A stretch of DNA of 64,000 nt from Mucilaginibacter kameinonensis (lineage in GTDB: Bacteria > Bacteroidota > Bacteroidia > Sphingobacteriales > Sphingobacteriaceae). Position numbers and translations under genes: made by a program. The stretch covers positions 62,001-126,000 of the forward strand of contig NZ_RCWZ01000001.1 of the NCBI RefSeq assembly GCF_003675385.1. The letters are read 5' to 3'. Every line of letters starts with the position of its first letter. Position 1 is the first letter of the stretch. This document shows, piece by piece, positions 53,189-63,927 of the stretch. The notes under the pieces are model-generated. The model ran no database searches and was not told where the DNA came from. It saw nothing but the letters and a program-made list of their open reading frames with translations.

Positions 53189-54067
53189 TTACTGCATTTG
53201 TACGGTTGGGCGATGTGCCGATGGAGAACAACCGTGGTGGGCTTTATAAAGGCGCGAAAAATGAGCAAGGTTTTCAAATCCAAGCGAATAGCAAACATCC
53301 GTTACCGCCATATCGGCCGTTAACATTTCTTTTGCCTTAGCCAAACGTTTTTCACGGATCCATTGAGCCGGAGTAACCTGATAAATGGCAAAAAAATCGC
53401 GCTTAAAGCTGGATAAGCTGCGCCCGGACAGATAGGCCAGTTCGGCAATAGAAACCGGCGAGGCATAATTATCCATCACCACACTACGGATATCGCCATG
53501 CACCTGCTGCTTTAACTGCAATAATTGTTGAAGCATGTTCTTATCTACATGCACCAAATCATAAAGCAATTCCAGCATTTTAAGCCGCATCAATGAAGCA
53601 TCAATACTTTCGGGTTCTTCGAAGTACGGCACTACCGATTCAAAAAATTTGCGCAGACGTTCCTTTACAGGCTTTACAGCAACTTTTGCGGGTTCAACAG
53701 TTTCTACCGATTCAATTTTGGCTATCTTAACAAAATCACGCAAAAATTCATCCTTTAGGAAAAACATCAGGCTGTTGTAGGTAGCTCCCTTTTCGGGGTT
53801 GCCCACCTTATCGTAATTAATTTGAATGGCTTTTTTTAACAGTACCATCTCATTTTTTGATACCACATATTCCATGTTGCCGTGTGTTATGGTGTTTGTT
53901 CCTTCCAAAACAACAAGCAACATATGATCTTCCAAGAACATGGAGCCGCGACTACGATGTGTAACTGTACATGATTCTACTATGGATAAGCCATTTAGCT
54001 TAATATCCCTGTGGTGATACGGGGCACAAACCAATTCGTCGGGTACTTTAACTGCTTTTTCTATCAT
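53189..54067 (-). CDS. AraC-family transcription regulator
   Basis: A 292-residue AraC-type regulator. The N-terminal part (about 1-150) is a cupin-like effector domain. The C-terminal pair of HTH motifs spans about 190-285: VSIAELAYLSGRSLSSFKRD for the first and MAVTDVCYSLGFENLAHFSR for the second. It starts at the ATG giving MIEKAVKVPDELVC. It is next to the zinc alcohol dehydrogenase gene, which begins 93 bases downstream, and is divergent from the DUF6268 gene. The inducer is unknown; regulation of the dehydrogenase by an aldehyde or alcohol is inference. Confidence 0.9.
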   Translation of the reverse strand: MIEKAVKVPDELVCAPYHHRDIKLNGLSIVESCTVTHRSRGSMFLEDHMLLVVLEGTNTITHGNMEYVVSKNEMVLLKKAIQINYDKVGNPEKGATYNSLMFFLKDEFLRDFVKIAKIESVETVEPAKVAVKPVKERLRKFFESVVPYFEEPESIDASLMRLKMLELLYDLVHVDKNMLQQLLQLKQQVHGDIRSVVMDNYASPVSIAELAYLSGRSLSSFKRDFFAIYQVTPAQWIREKRLAKAKEMLTADMAVTDVCYSLGFENLAHFSRLYKAHHGCSPSAHRPTVQMQ

Positions 54068-54251
54068 CTCAATTAATAGGCAAAACTACAGGATAATTGG
54101 CAAATAAGCTTTTCTATTTCGTTCAAAAAATTTGACTATACGGTTCAAGATTACGTGATCATAAAAAATATCATTGATCACAATAGGGGTAAAATGCTTC
54201 AGCCGTGTTTAAGGGGCAAATTCACTTAATAGTCTTAACAACACAATTGCT

Positions 54252-55181
54252 ATGAAAGCAACATCTTCATTTTATCTAATCATCCTTTTAGTATCATTAA
54301 AGTTTACCGCCACCGCCCAGCAAAACAAGGCCACCGATACTACATTTAAACCCAAAATCGGCTCATTCGATATCGGTTACTCTTACTCGCCATTTACTGT
54401 TAATCATAAAAAAATGAATATACAGCAGTCTACCGCGTCGGTAAGTGTGCCGCTGATCAATAACTTTAAAGACGGCAAGCTTGATTTCCTCCTTGCCGGA
54501 GTTAGCTACAGCGGACTTACATTATCTGGTATGGAGCAATCATTTGGTGAAAAAGAGTTTTACGCCATTTCAGTACCTATCACTTTTCAAAAGTCATTTT
54601 CTCAAAAGTATGCCTTACTGGTATCGGCAATACCTACCCTGTCATCTGATCTGAAAGATGTTTCGGGCGAAGACATGTCATATTCGGCTTTCGCCATGCT
54701 TAAGATCCGTACATCAAAAAACTTTTCTTACTCAGTTGGTGCAGGCTATTCACGTCAGTTTTTTGGTAGCATATTGATCCCTGTTATCGGTATCGACTGG
54801 CAGATCAACGAAAAACTAAGCCTAAGCGGTACACTACCGGTTTCCGAAAAATTGAAATACCAGTTAAGTGATAAAAGTATTATAGGCTTCAGCAGCGATT
54901 TCGGCATAGGTGGAGGCTCATATCGCTTATCGAAAAAAACAGGATCTAACTACCTGCAGGTTCAACAATATAAAAACACACTTTTTTATAATTATCAGTT
55001 AGCTAAAAACTTTTCGGTACAGATAAGCGGTGGTTACAACTTTGTGCAGAAACTTGACCTGTATAACAAAGATCAAAAAGTTAACTGGGCACCATTTAAT
55101 GACCTGAACAAACGTGTTCCGCTAACGGAGTTGAAGAAAACAGGCATTACAGTAGAATCAGGAATCAGCTACCGGTTTTAA
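54252..55181 (+). CDS. DUF6268 family outer-membrane beta-barrel protein
   Basis: A 309-residue exported protein with signal peptide (about 1-22, FTATAQ). The mature part alternates hydrophobic and polar residues through a series of about 12-14 strands (FSYSVGAGYSRQFFGSILIP, FSVQISGGYNFVQKLDLYNK) and ends GISYRF, a typical outer-membrane C-terminus. It resembles DUF6268 in length and ending. Function is unknown. It is divergent from the AraC gene and followed after 13 bases by a small gene on the same strand. Confidence 0.75.
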   Translation: MKATSSFYLIILLVSLKFTATAQQNKATDTTFKPKIGSFDIGYSYSPFTVNHKKMNIQQSTASVSVPLINNFKDGKLDFLLAGVSYSGLTLSGMEQSFGEKEFYAISVPITFQKSFSQKYALLVSAIPTLSSDLKDVSGEDMSYSAFAMLKIRTSKNFSYSVGAGYSRQFFGSILIPVIGIDWQINEKLSLSGTLPVSEKLKYQLSDKSIIGFSSDFGIGGGSYRLSKKTGSNYLQVQQYKNTLFYNYQLAKNFSVQISGGYNFVQKLDLYNKDQKVNWAPFNDLNKRVPLTELKKTGITVESGISYRF

Positions 55182-55194
55182 ATCAAACAAAGCC

Positions 55195-55425
55195 ATGGAA
55201 ACAATCACGAACTCAACCGTCGAGGTTTTTAAAACAAACGTTCAGACCACGGCAGCAGCAGCGATGTTAGTCGCCTTGCTTCAAAAGCGGATCACCAATA
55301 GTCATGTAAATTTTGATCTGGACGATTGCGATAAAGTTCTGAGGATAGAGGGCACCGATGTTTCGCATCAATTGGTTATTGAGTTACTTAAAAAGCATGG
55401 TTATTTATGCGAGCTGCTGGAGTAG
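55195..55425 (+). CDS. Small hypothetical protein (76 aa)
   Basis: A 76-residue soluble protein that begins METITNSTVEVFKTNVQ. It reads like the beta-alpha-beta fold of small HMA-like or heavy-metal-associated-type proteins without the CxxC motif: NVQTTAAAAMLVALLQKRI, VNFDLDDCDKVLRIEG and VIELLKKHGYLCELLE. Similar proteins are frequent in Bacteroidota; I know no assigned function. It lies 13 bases after the DUF6268 gene, so they are probably co-transcribed. Confidence 0.75.
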   Translation: METITNSTVEVFKTNVQTTAAAAMLVALLQKRITNSHVNFDLDDCDKVLRIEGTDVSHQLVIELLKKHGYLCELLE

Positions 55426-55438
55426 CAATTAAAATTAC

Positions 55439-55584
55439 GTTGACTCACCCCGACATCGCTGCGCTCGTCACCCCTCTCTACGCTAAGCGTAAAGAGGGGA
55501 TTTTTAATTTTTTATTTTTTTCTACCCTGTTTCTCCGAAGGATAGAGAGGGTGGTCCAGCGAAGCACAGACCGGGTGAGTCAAC
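55439..55584. repeat. GTTGACTCACCC inverted-repeat element (MITE-like)
   Basis: GTTGACTCACCC at 55439-55450 is exactly mirrored by GGGTGAGTCAAC at 55573-55584. Inside are CGACATCGCTGCGCTCGTCA, CTACGCTAAGCG-type hairpins, a T-rich centre and a decayed mirror arm (GGTGGTCCAGCGAAGCACAG). No transposase; a non-autonomous element or REP-like repeat. Confidence 0.75.
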
Positions 55585-55616
55585 TCTACGACATTATGCA
55601 GTAAACCCTTCACAGC

Positions 55617-58600
55617 TTATCCAGTAACCTGTACTTTTTGCAATATCGTTACCAGGTCTTCCAGGCGCATTGGTTTTGAAAGATAATCGTCCATACCGGC
55701 TTGCATGCAGATTTCACGATCTTCCTGCATGGCATTGGCTGTCATGGCCACGATGTATGGTTGATTTCCGCCTCGTCCGCGAATTTGGGCTGTGGTTTCC
55801 AGGCCGTCTAATTCGGGCATCTGGATATCCATCAAAATGATATCGTAATATTTTTCGTCGAGTTTTTCCAGTACAAATACACCATTAGAAGCTATATCAG
55901 GTTGATACCCCAATTTACCCAATACGCGCTCTATAAGCTTCTGATTTATCGGGTTATCTTCGGCCACCAAAATCCGAAGAGGATAGTCCTTAGCAAAATC
56001 GGCCGACAATACACTCTTAGCTGCAACTTCGGTTGTTGCTGTGTTATCCTGGTTAAACGCTTTCTGAATGCTCATGCACAGGTGGTGTTGCTTAATTGGT
56101 TTAACCAATATGGACGAAAACAGCCCCGGGAATTTGCTTTTGGTTTCATCACCAATGGAACTCAGCATCACTACAGGCAGTTGCGGATACTTGACTTTCA
56201 CCTGGTTTGCGAGGCCAACGCCGTCCATTTCAGGCATTTCCATATCGGTTATCAACAACTTGAAGCTATTATCCTTATCCAATATGGCTAAGGCTTCGGG
56301 GCCTGATGAAGCCGTTACCGGTTCCAGTTTCCAATGCTCAAGCTGGGTTTTAAGGATGAACAGGTTTGTATTGTTATCATCAACTATCAGGATACGTGAG
56401 CCTGCTAAAGCCGCCAAGTCACAAACCAATGGTGTCCGTACAGGATTTTTACTCTTAACTGTTTTGATAGAAAAACTAAACACCGATCCTTCTCCATAAA
56501 TACTCGCGGCCGAAATATCGCCGCCCATCAAATTCACCAGTCTTTGGCAAATAGCCAGCCCAAGGCCGGTACCGCCATATTTACGGGTAGTTGATGAATC
56601 AACCTGAGAGAATGCTTTAAACAGGCGCGAGATCTTTTCTTCGGGAATACCAATGCCTGTATCTTTAACACTAAACCCAATCTCTGCCTCCTGGCCAATT
56701 TGCTCTATCAAAAATACTTTGATAAAGATCTCGCCTTTTGATGTGAACTTGATGGCGTTATTGATAAGGTTGATAAGCACCTGCTTAATCCGGAGACTAT
56801 CACCTACAATATACAGCGGTACATCAGCATCAATTTGATAAATAAGGTCTATTTTTTGCTGGGCGGCCCTTTGCGCAAAAATATCCATCACCTCTTCAAC
56901 AGTATGGCGCAGATCAAAATCTTCATGCTCCACCTCCATCTTACCCGATTCGATCTTTGAAAAATCAAGGATATCGTTGATCACGCTCAGCAAGCCTTCG
57001 CCGCAACTGATAATGGTATCGGTATACTCCCGCTGCTCATAATCAAGTTTGGTTTCGGCAAGCAACGAGGCCATACCTATAACCCCATTCATTGGCGTAC
57101 GGATCTCGTGACTCATGGTAGCCAGGAAAATGCTCTTGGCCTGGTTAGCCTTTTCAGCTTCTTCACGAGCTTGCTGCTCCTGCTCCTTTTGCTCAACTAA
57201 CTGGCCATTAAGTTCATGTAAATGTTCAGACTGTACCTGCAACTCTTCCGACTGGGTTTTTAACTCTTCAGACTGCGCCTGCAGTTCCTCATAAGCATCC
57301 TGCAGTTCATTTGATTTTACCTCGAGTTCGCTTGCTTTTTGAACTACCTCGCGCGTACGCTCCTGCACCAGTTTTTCGAGATGGGCTTTCTGCTTTTGAA
57401 TAGTATTGATACGATAGGCGTAAAAGCTATATGCGGCTAATATGATTAATAACACCACCAATAGCCTGAACCACCACCTAACCCAAAACGGTGGGGTAAT
57501 CACAATCATTACTGATGCTCCGGTATTGTTCCAAACGCCGTCGTTATTAGATGCTTTTACGTGGAAAGTATATGTTCCCGGATCAAGGTTGGTATAAGTA
57601 GCCCTTCGTTCCATTCCTGCTTTTACCCATTCTTTATCCAGGCCATCCAATTTGTATTGATACAGGTTGTTGCGGCTTACGATGTAATTAAGCGCCACAA
57701 AATTGAAGGCTATCGATGACTGATCATAGTTAAGCGTTATTTTGCGGGTAAACCCGATATCCGCTTTCAGTAAAGAATCTTTGCCGCCCGGCAATACCAA
57801 TTTATTGAACATCTGAAAATCGGTCAGGTAAACCGGTGGGATAAACGCGTTGGCTTTTATTTTTTCGGGATAAAACCTGTTGAAGCCCTTTACGCCGCCG
57901 AAGTACATTTCGCCATCGCGGGTTTTAAGATAGGCATTGGCTTCAAACTCGGTACCCTGCAGGCCGTCATAAGTATTAAATTGCTTATTGTCGCCGGTTT
58001 CAGGATTTAGGCGATTGATCCCTGTTGATGTCGAAATCCAAAGGTTATGTTTTTCATCTTCGGTGATCCCTTTAATAAAATCGATGCTTAAATTGCCCTT
58101 AGTGGTAAACAGATTGAATTTATTCTGCGCCTTGTCAAACAGGTATAAACCGGCCATACCTATCCAAACCCGGCCTTTACTGTCAGTAAAAATTACCCGC
58201 GAATCCGTTTTCTTTTTTTCGTGATCAAAATAATGCGAAAAACGGCGGGTGTTCAGGTTGTAACAATTGAGGCCACCGTCATCCGTACCAAACCACACAT
58301 TACCATCCTTATCCTCCCCTGCCGAAACAACGTTGTTCCCCTCAAATGAGGTTTTACCATCCGGATCTTTAAGTACACGGGTAAATTTGTGTGTTTTGGG
58401 ATCCAGCAAATTAAGGCCGCCAAAATAAGTAGCTACCCAAAAATTGCCGCGGCTATCCAACAGCATCCGCTGCATAAAATCCGAACTTACGGCGCTACGG
58501 TCGGTGGCGTTAGCTTTAAAACGGGTAAATTTACCGGTCGCCGGATTCATGAGGTTGATCCCTCCGCCCCAGGTGCCTACCCAGATATTGCCCTGCGCAT

Positions 58601-59861
58601 CCTCCGCTATATCCTGTATGGAATTACTGGAGATACTTGCCGCGTTATATGGATTAAACTTATACTGACGAAACAGCTCTGTTTTTCGGTTAAAAAGGTT
58701 TAGTCCACCGCCATCGGTACCAACCCAGATGTTGCCGCGCCTGTCTTCAAAAAAGGCCTTAACATCATTATAGCTTAAGGTACTTTCATTAATGCCCTGC
58801 CTGTACAGTTTAAACTTATCAGTTTCGGCAGTATAAAGGTTAACGCCTCCGCGATGTGTGCCTATCCAAAGATCGTGCTGCACATCCTCATAAATTGCCG
58901 AAACGGTAGTATTTGAAAGGCTGCCAGTATTTTCGGGCCGTGGGAAATATTTTACAAACTTGCTGGTTTTGGCATTATACCAGTTCATGCCCTGGTTAAT
59001 GGTTCCTATCCAGATTTCGCCATCCCTGTCGCAAAGTACCTGCAGCACCATATTGCCAGACAAGCTGCCGTTGTCCATATCATCATGAACAAATGATTTG
59101 AAGTGTTTACCCTGCGCATCGAATGTTGCTGCGCCCTGTCCGTTAGTGCCTATCCAAATGTTATTGGCCTTATCGGCAGTGATGGAAGTAATATCACAGC
59201 CGGCAACCGGAGTGTTAGTTGCAAAAGGTTTAAATACCGATTTGGCAGCATCATATACACAAAGGCCATGGCGCGTACCAACCCATAAGTTGCCCTTAGC
59301 GTCTTTATAAAGCGTATTAACAGTATCGCAGCTAAGCCCGGCATTGCTTACGCGAACAGCTTTACCATTACGTGTATTAAGCAAACTGATGCCATTACCT
59401 TGTGTACCGATCCATAAATGACTGTCATCTTTAGCAGTAATAGCGGTAACTGTTATATTTTTAAACCCACTTGCCGAAAACTTATTGGTAATGGGATCAA
59501 ACTTGTTCAAATTATAATTGGTTCCTATCCAAAGCATGTGATCAGCATCTTCATAAATACAATTAATGAAGCCATCGCTTATGCTTGCCTTATCGGCAGG
59601 ATTATTTTGGTAGATGATCACCTTTGACCCATCATAACGGTTTAAGCCATCGCGGGTACCAAACCACATAAAGCCGCGGCTGTCCTGAAAAATGCAATTG
59701 ATGGTGCTATTTGAAAGCCCCTGTTCATTACTGATATGCCTGAATCGGGAATCGGAGATTTGTGCAGATAAACGAAGCGAGGCCCCTAAAATAAACAGCA
59801 AAAAAAAGGTCAGGGTATATTTTATACGGCCGTAATATGCCGTGAAATTTGGATCAGCCAT
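55617..59861 (-). CDS. Hybrid sensor histidine kinase with beta-propeller input and two receivers
   Basis: A 1414-residue membrane sensor. The signal segment (about 14-34) is followed by a periplasmic region of two seven-bladed Reg_prop beta-propellers (about 40-690; repeats such as [16 protein letters not shown] and [15 protein letters not shown]) and a Y_Y_Y domain (about 700-790). A transmembrane helix lies at about 797-818, then a long coiled coil (to about 905), HisKA with phospho-acceptor in [13 protein letters not shown] (His near 917), HATPase_c ([10 protein letters not shown] and [13 protein letters not shown]), and two receivers starting near 1157 ([10 protein letters not shown]) and 1294 ([10 protein letters not shown]). 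It lacks a C-terminal AraC HTH, so unlike HTCS regulators it must pass its signal to other proteins. Ligand unknown. Confidence 0.93.
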   Translation of the reverse strand: MADPNFTAYYGRIKYTLTFFLLFILGASLRLSAQISDSRFRHISNEQGLSNSTINCIFQDSRGFMWFGTRDGLNRYDGSKVIIYQNNPADKASISDGFINCIYEDADHMLWIGTNYNLNKFDPITNKFSASGFKNITVTAITAKDDSHLWIGTQGNGISLLNTRNGKAVRVSNAGLSCDTVNTLYKDAKGNLWVGTRHGLCVYDAAKSVFKPFATNTPVAGCDITSITADKANNIWIGTNGQGAATFDAQGKHFKSFVHDDMDNGSLSGNMVLQVLCDRDGEIWIGTINQGMNWYNAKTSKFVKYFPRPENTGSLSNTTVSAIYEDVQHDLWIGTHRGGVNLYTAETDKFKLYRQGINESTLSYNDVKAFFEDRRGNIWVGTDGGGLNLFNRKTELFRQYKFNPYNAASISSNSIQDIAEDAQGNIWVGTWGGGINLMNPATGKFTRFKANATDRSAVSSDFMQRMLLDSRGNFWVATYFGGLNLLDPKTHKFTRVLKDPDGKTSFEGNNVVSAGEDKDGNVWFGTDDGGLNCYNLNTRRFSHYFDHEKKKTDSRVIFTDSKGRVWIGMAGLYLFDKAQNKFNLFTTKGNLSIDFIKGITEDEKHNLWISTSTGINRLNPETGDNKQFNTYDGLQGTEFEANAYLKTRDGEMYFGGVKGFNRFYPEKIKANAFIPPVYLTDFQMFNKLVLPGGKDSLLKADIGFTRKITLNYDQSSIAFNFVALNYIVSRNNLYQYKLDGLDKEWVKAGMERRATYTNLDPGTYTFHVKASNNDGVWNNTGASVMIVITPPFWVRWWFRLLVVLLIILAAYSFYAYRINTIQKQKAHLEKLVQERTREVVQKASELEVKSNELQDAYEELQAQSEELKTQSEELQVQSEHLHELNGQLVEQKEQEQQAREEAEKANQAKSIFLATMSHEIRTPMNGVIGMASLLAETKLDYEQREYTDTIISCGEGLLSVINDILDFSKIESGKMEVEHEDFDLRHTVEEVMDIFAQRAAQQKIDLIYQIDADVPLYIVGDSLRIKQVLINLINNAIKFTSKGEIFIKVFLIEQIGQEAEIGFSVKDTGIGIPEEKISRLFKAFSQVDSSTTRKYGGTGLGLAICQRLVNLMGGDISAASIYGEGSVFSFSIKTVKSKNPVRTPLVCDLAALAGSRILIVDDNNTNLFILKTQLEHWKLEPVTASSGPEALAILDKDNSFKLLITDMEMPEMDGVGLANQVKVKYPQLPVVMLSSIGDETKSKFPGLFSSILVKPIKQHHLCMSIQKAFNQDNTATTEVAAKSVLSADFAKDYPLRILVAEDNPINQKLIERVLGKLGYQPDIASNGVFVLEKLDEKYYDIILMDIQMPELDGLETTAQIRGRGGNQPYIVAMTANAMQEDREICMQAGMDDYLSKPMRLEDLVTILQKVQVTG

Positions 59862-59993
59862 TTAACGTAGGGGTGTCATTAAGTAACAGCAATAATACTC
59901 AAATTATCTCAAAAAATTTATGAAACTCTTTAAGCATCTTGCATATACGTTATTAATATATTAACCAGATTTTAATTAGGCTATGTTTTTATC

Positions 59994-60156
59994 AACAGTT
60001 CAAGGCTGTATACGACGATATTCACAAGTGGGTTTTAAAAGCCCATATTACGTCATTAATTGTTTATAATAGTGCATACAGCCAAGCGTCGATGCTTGAC
60101 TGTTAACTTTGATTGAGGCCTATACCCACGTAATACTTTTAATAAGTAAGCGTGGG
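59994..60156. other. Structured intergenic sequence, candidate RNA
   Basis: AACAGT (59994) pairs with ACTGTT (60099); inside it GGCTGTAT (60004-60011) pairs with ATACAGCC (60076-60083) and CAAGC with GCTTG forms a small hairpin, so three helices meet in one junction. Next to it CCCACG (60125-60130) pairs with CGTGGG (60151-60156), extended by inner TACTT/AAGTA. The remaining gap to 60354 holds nothing I recognise. Strand and function are unknown. Confidence 0.4.
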
Positions 60157-60354
60157 CTCCATAGCCGCTAACTTAGACCAATAATAGGGGGTTAACAGGG
60201 TTAACAGAAATTCACTCTATTCAAAACAAACACCTGATAATCAAATCATTAAGCACAAGCCAGGGTTACACTAAATCCTCCAGTCCGCTGTCATGGACGC
60301 TTGCCTAACTTATAATTGGAGCGAAGGAAGTCTGAGCTTACCAGAAAACAACCC

Positions 60355-61863
60355 TTACTTCAAAACAAAGCATGAGGAAGGACTGGTTTTATCATTATAA
60401 ACATTGCTGAGCTGTGCCGGGCCCGAAGCGACATCAAAAACAATGATATTGTTTTCGCCGGCTACAAAATGCGGCCATGGCGCACCGTTTACATCGCCGG
60501 GAGATTTGCCTTTGATAAAGTTTACCCAGTTTTGGTGTATCTGTTGTGCCAGTTTCAATTCTGCCGGGTTAAAATTATGCTTTCCGGGCAAAAACCACAC
60601 ATAACCTAACTCATCGGCGTGAGTAGCACCGGTACCGTCGCGCTTGTAATCAAAGCGGTACATCCAGGTATGATTACCTGTCCTTGAGAGCGCGTTAGCC
60701 AACCGGTAACTATGCATCTGGTACATGTATTGGGTAAGCACTTTTATGGCAGCGCTATCGGCACCCTGTTTTTTTGCTTCAGTCTCATAGTTTGATAAAA
60801 TGGAACGATAGTTATCGCCAAACCAACCATACAGCACCGTGCTATCAGGATGGTTAAGACGTTTATCAAACCCCATAAACATTTTACTTTCAAATTTATT
60901 GGTACCTATCAGGAAGCGAACTTTATCATTCCTGCTTTTGCGGATATACTGATACGGATCCTCTGAAATAACTGAGCCATCTATCACCGGGCCAAAATAA
61001 TTGGTACCCTGTGCCCCATTGCTAATTTCTGCCTGTGCTGCAATAAGTTTTTCGGCGGAGATTTTAAGCAGATCGGCAGGTTTGGTAACACCCAATTGGG
61101 TCATTAGCCGTTGCCTGATGCCTTTGGCAGTGACCGAATCCCGGATACATTGCACCCCGCCGCTTTCTAAAATTTGCTGGTTAAAATAGCCCTTTGATTG
61201 TGGTGTGGCCAACAAAGCGCTGGTAAGCTTGGCGCCTGCCGACTCGCCCATTACGGTAACTTTGGCGGCATCGCCTCCCAAAGCGGTAATATTTTGTTTG
61301 ATCCATTTAAGGGCCATGATCAAATCAAGCAAGCCGTTATTACCCGATGACTGATAGGCTTTATTTACATCCCCCAAATACATGAAACCGAAAACACCCA
61401 GTCGGTAGTTGATAGTCACGGTTACAACGCTGTCGTCATCGGCAAAGGCGTGACCATTCATACCCATACCCGAACCGCCCGTAAGCGAACCGCCATGCAC
61501 CCAAACCAGTACCGGAAGTTTGGCTTCCTTTGATGTTGTAGGTGTATATACATTTAAAGACAGACAATCTTCACTCCCTTTCAATCCACCCGGACCACCG
61601 CCTTGCGATGCCGGGCTGCCAAACTTTTCGCAAGAAAGCGTGTCTTTCCACGAGGTCGTGGGTTGCGGCGGCATAAAGCGTAGCGGCCCAACCGGGGGCT
61701 TGGCATACGGAATCCCTTTAAATACCAAAGTCGGCCCTTCCTCTATGCCCCTGATCCATCCACCCGATACCCTGGTTGCAACTGTTTGCGCACTGCCATC
61801 AAATGCAAGGACAATGCCCAGCAAAAAAACGAAAGCGGTTACGGAATGAAGAAAACTTTTCAT
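60355..61863 (-). CDS. Secreted carboxylesterase, type B
   Basis: A 502-residue carboxylesterase/para-nitrobenzyl-esterase type protein with a signal peptide (about 1-25, GSAQT). Catalytic landmarks are VLVWVHGGSLTGGSG (oxyanion hole, about 122-136), VMGESAGAKLTSALL with the nucleophile Ser near 207, the acid in NKFESKMF, and the His in GATHADELGYVW. The N-terminal GIPYAKPPVGPLRFMPP is the standard family signature. It hydrolyses carboxylic esters outside the cytoplasm. It lies 96 bases downstream of the dehydrogenase-cytochrome gene on the same strand, possibly co-transcribed. Confidence 0.93.
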   Translation of the reverse strand: MKSFLHSVTAFVFLLGIVLAFDGSAQTVATRVSGGWIRGIEEGPTLVFKGIPYAKPPVGPLRFMPPQPTTSWKDTLSCEKFGSPASQGGGPGGLKGSEDCLSLNVYTPTTSKEAKLPVLVWVHGGSLTGGSGMGMNGHAFADDDSVVTVTINYRLGVFGFMYLGDVNKAYQSSGNNGLLDLIMALKWIKQNITALGGDAAKVTVMGESAGAKLTSALLATPQSKGYFNQQILESGGVQCIRDSVTAKGIRQRLMTQLGVTKPADLLKISAEKLIAAQAEISNGAQGTNYFGPVIDGSVISEDPYQYIRKSRNDKVRFLIGTNKFESKMFMGFDKRLNHPDSTVLYGWFGDNYRSILSNYETEAKKQGADSAAIKVLTQYMYQMHSYRLANALSRTGNHTWMYRFDYKRDGTGATHADELGYVWFLPGKHNFNPAELKLAQQIHQNWVNFIKGKSPGDVNGAPWPHFVAGENNIIVFDVASGPAQLSNVYNDKTSPSSCFVLK

Positions 61864-61959
61864 GGCTTATTAAAGGTTAAAGCAAACAATGGTTGCGAGG
61901 CCCTAAAATAGCTTTAATAGCAATAAATGCACGGTTATTTGGCTTATGTATTGATTTAT

Positions 61960-63705
61960 TTACTTCTCGTTCCTTACTTTTTTAACTTCGGCGGCAGTAA
62001 CCAGACTGCTGTTGTTGCCAAAATTGTTGCGGATATAGGTTAACACCGCCGCAATATCAGCATCGCTTAAAAAATTATGCTTGGGCATAGCGCTGTTATA
62101 AGGATGATTTTTCACTTTGATAGGCCCATCCAAACCATTCAGCACCACCCTTATAGCCAGGTCTTTTTCCATAAACTTACCGCCGGTAACCCATTCCGAC
62201 CCGCTGAGCGGCGGGATCATATTGCCATCGCCTTTACCATTTTTTTGATGGCAATTGGCGCAATAGGTGGTATATATTTTAGCGCCGCCTTTCAGCATTC
62301 CTGTTTGCAAATCGCTTTTCAAAACATCAGGAAGCCTGAAGCCGGGCAGCTTTTTACGCAGTTCCATTTTGGCAAGCTCGGCTTTACCGAATGATGCTTT
62401 ATTACCCGTGTACGAGATCTTCCAAATCTTACCTTCTTCCGTTTCGCTGATATACAGTGAACCATCAGGCCCCATGGCCAAACCCATTGGCCGATACTTA
62501 GCATCGCTTACGCTCACTACTGTATTTTTCCCGGTAAAGCCATCAGCAAATATCTCCCAAGGCCCAAAGGGTTTTCCGTTTTTAAAAGGCACAAAGCATA
62601 CAAAAAAACCGGCCTGCGGGTAAGGCGACCTATTGGTTGAGCCGTGAAAAGCGATAAAAGCCCCGTTCTTATACCTCGCCGGAAACTGATTGCCGGTATA
62701 AAACAACAAATCGTTGGGGGCCCAATGCGCCGGGAAAGCCATAATGGGCTGCGTATATTTTGCGCCGTTGCCTGCCTTTATCCCATCACCACCATATTCC
62801 GGGTTCAGGAGTTTTTTCTTTTTAATAGGGTCATAATAATAATATGGCCAGCCTACATCGGTACCCTTTTTTACTTTGATGAACTCTTCGGCAGGCAGTA
62901 CCGCGCTTTGCCAGGCACTGAATATTTTAGGAAACTGTAAACGCAGATCATCGCGACCGTGGGCTACAACATACAAACAACTATCGGCGGTATTCCAATC
63001 CATAGCAACTACGCTGCGCAAACCTGTGGCATACCGAATGCCATCAGCCTGTGTTTGATTGGGTTTAGCTTCATCAAACTGCCAGATGCCGCCGTACTGT
63101 TTCAATAACGGGCAGCCTTTAATCCCTTTTGAACCAGGAACCCGGTTTTGCACCTGGCAGGCGTTCGACGGCGCACCGTAAGCCACGTACATATGCCCGG
63201 CGTTATCAAAAGTGAGCGGTTTGGCATCATGTTCATGCGGAGCTGTGGCGTCATGCAATATCAGTTCGAGCGGAGCATCTGGTACCAGTGTTCGAGGATT
63301 TAGTTTTACGCGATAGACATTAACCTCCGAACTGAAATATAGATAACCTTTATGCACCCGCATCCCGGTACCATACGGGCCTTTATCTTCATAATTGGCA
63401 AATTTTTTAATGATATCAGCATGGCCATCCCCATTAGTATCCCGCAGGGCAACATTGCCACCAATAGAATCAGGGAAGCGAAGCTTTACATAAACATCGC
63501 CATTAGTATTAACGGCAATATGGCGGGCGCGGCCTTCCAAACTATCAACTACAGTTACAGCTTTAAATTTACCCGGCAGGAACAAACCGGCATTAGTGGT
63601 ATCCTTAGCGGGCGGAACACTTTTTTTGCCGACATTTTTAAAACTGACCGCTAAAAGCGCGCAGAGCACCAGCATCACGCCGGTCACTGTTTTTTTGTTT
63701 TTCAT
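61960..63705 (-). CDS. PQQ sugar dehydrogenase-like protein with cytochrome c
   Basis: A 581-residue exported protein if started at the ATG at 63705, which opens the signal peptide MKNKKTVTGVMLVLCALLAV; an ATG 18 codons upstream gives no better signal. The beta-propeller dehydrogenase part spans about 70-430, with GTGMRVHKGYLYFSSEVNVY, TGLRSVVAMDWNTA and MGLAMGPDGSLYISETEEG. The C-terminal cytochrome c has the haem motif YCANCH near 490-495 and a Met ligand in SAMPKHNFLSD. It belongs to the same broad class as the fusion at 1851-3278, but the propeller is more like sorbosone-dehydrogenase/L-sorbosone-type proteins. The electron acceptor is probably a membrane terminal oxidase (inference). Confidence 0.88.
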   Translation of the reverse strand: MKNKKTVTGVMLVLCALLAVSFKNVGKKSVPPAKDTTNAGLFLPGKFKAVTVVDSLEGRARHIAVNTNGDVYVKLRFPDSIGGNVALRDTNGDGHADIIKKFANYEDKGPYGTGMRVHKGYLYFSSEVNVYRVKLNPRTLVPDAPLELILHDATAPHEHDAKPLTFDNAGHMYVAYGAPSNACQVQNRVPGSKGIKGCPLLKQYGGIWQFDEAKPNQTQADGIRYATGLRSVVAMDWNTADSCLYVVAHGRDDLRLQFPKIFSAWQSAVLPAEEFIKVKKGTDVGWPYYYYDPIKKKKLLNPEYGGDGIKAGNGAKYTQPIMAFPAHWAPNDLLFYTGNQFPARYKNGAFIAFHGSTNRSPYPQAGFFVCFVPFKNGKPFGPWEIFADGFTGKNTVVSVSDAKYRPMGLAMGPDGSLYISETEEGKIWKISYTGNKASFGKAELAKMELRKKLPGFRLPDVLKSDLQTGMLKGGAKIYTTYCANCHQKNGKGDGNMIPPLSGSEWVTGGKFMEKDLAIRVVLNGLDGPIKVKNHPYNSAMPKHNFLSDADIAAVLTYIRNNFGNNSSLVTAAEVKKVRNEK

Positions 63706-63927
63706 TTTTGATGCGAACAGGTTATGCAAATAACGGAGCCATCGCTTAAAAAGCAACATCCTGCTATAAAAGCAATTTCAACGGTAAATGTTTAGGCAAG
63801 ATTTTATTTTTTATGCTAAATAAGGTTCAAGAGCAGGCAACACCGGTTTAATCCAACATTCCCGCCTCGAAATCTTTTTTGATATTCGCACCGGTAAAAA
63901 TCTTATCTTTTCACAAAACAGATATTC

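Noticed and set aside
55407..55604. 65-codon frame inside the GTTGACTCACCC element
   Set aside because: It runs through the inverted repeat and its sequence follows the repeat, not a protein.
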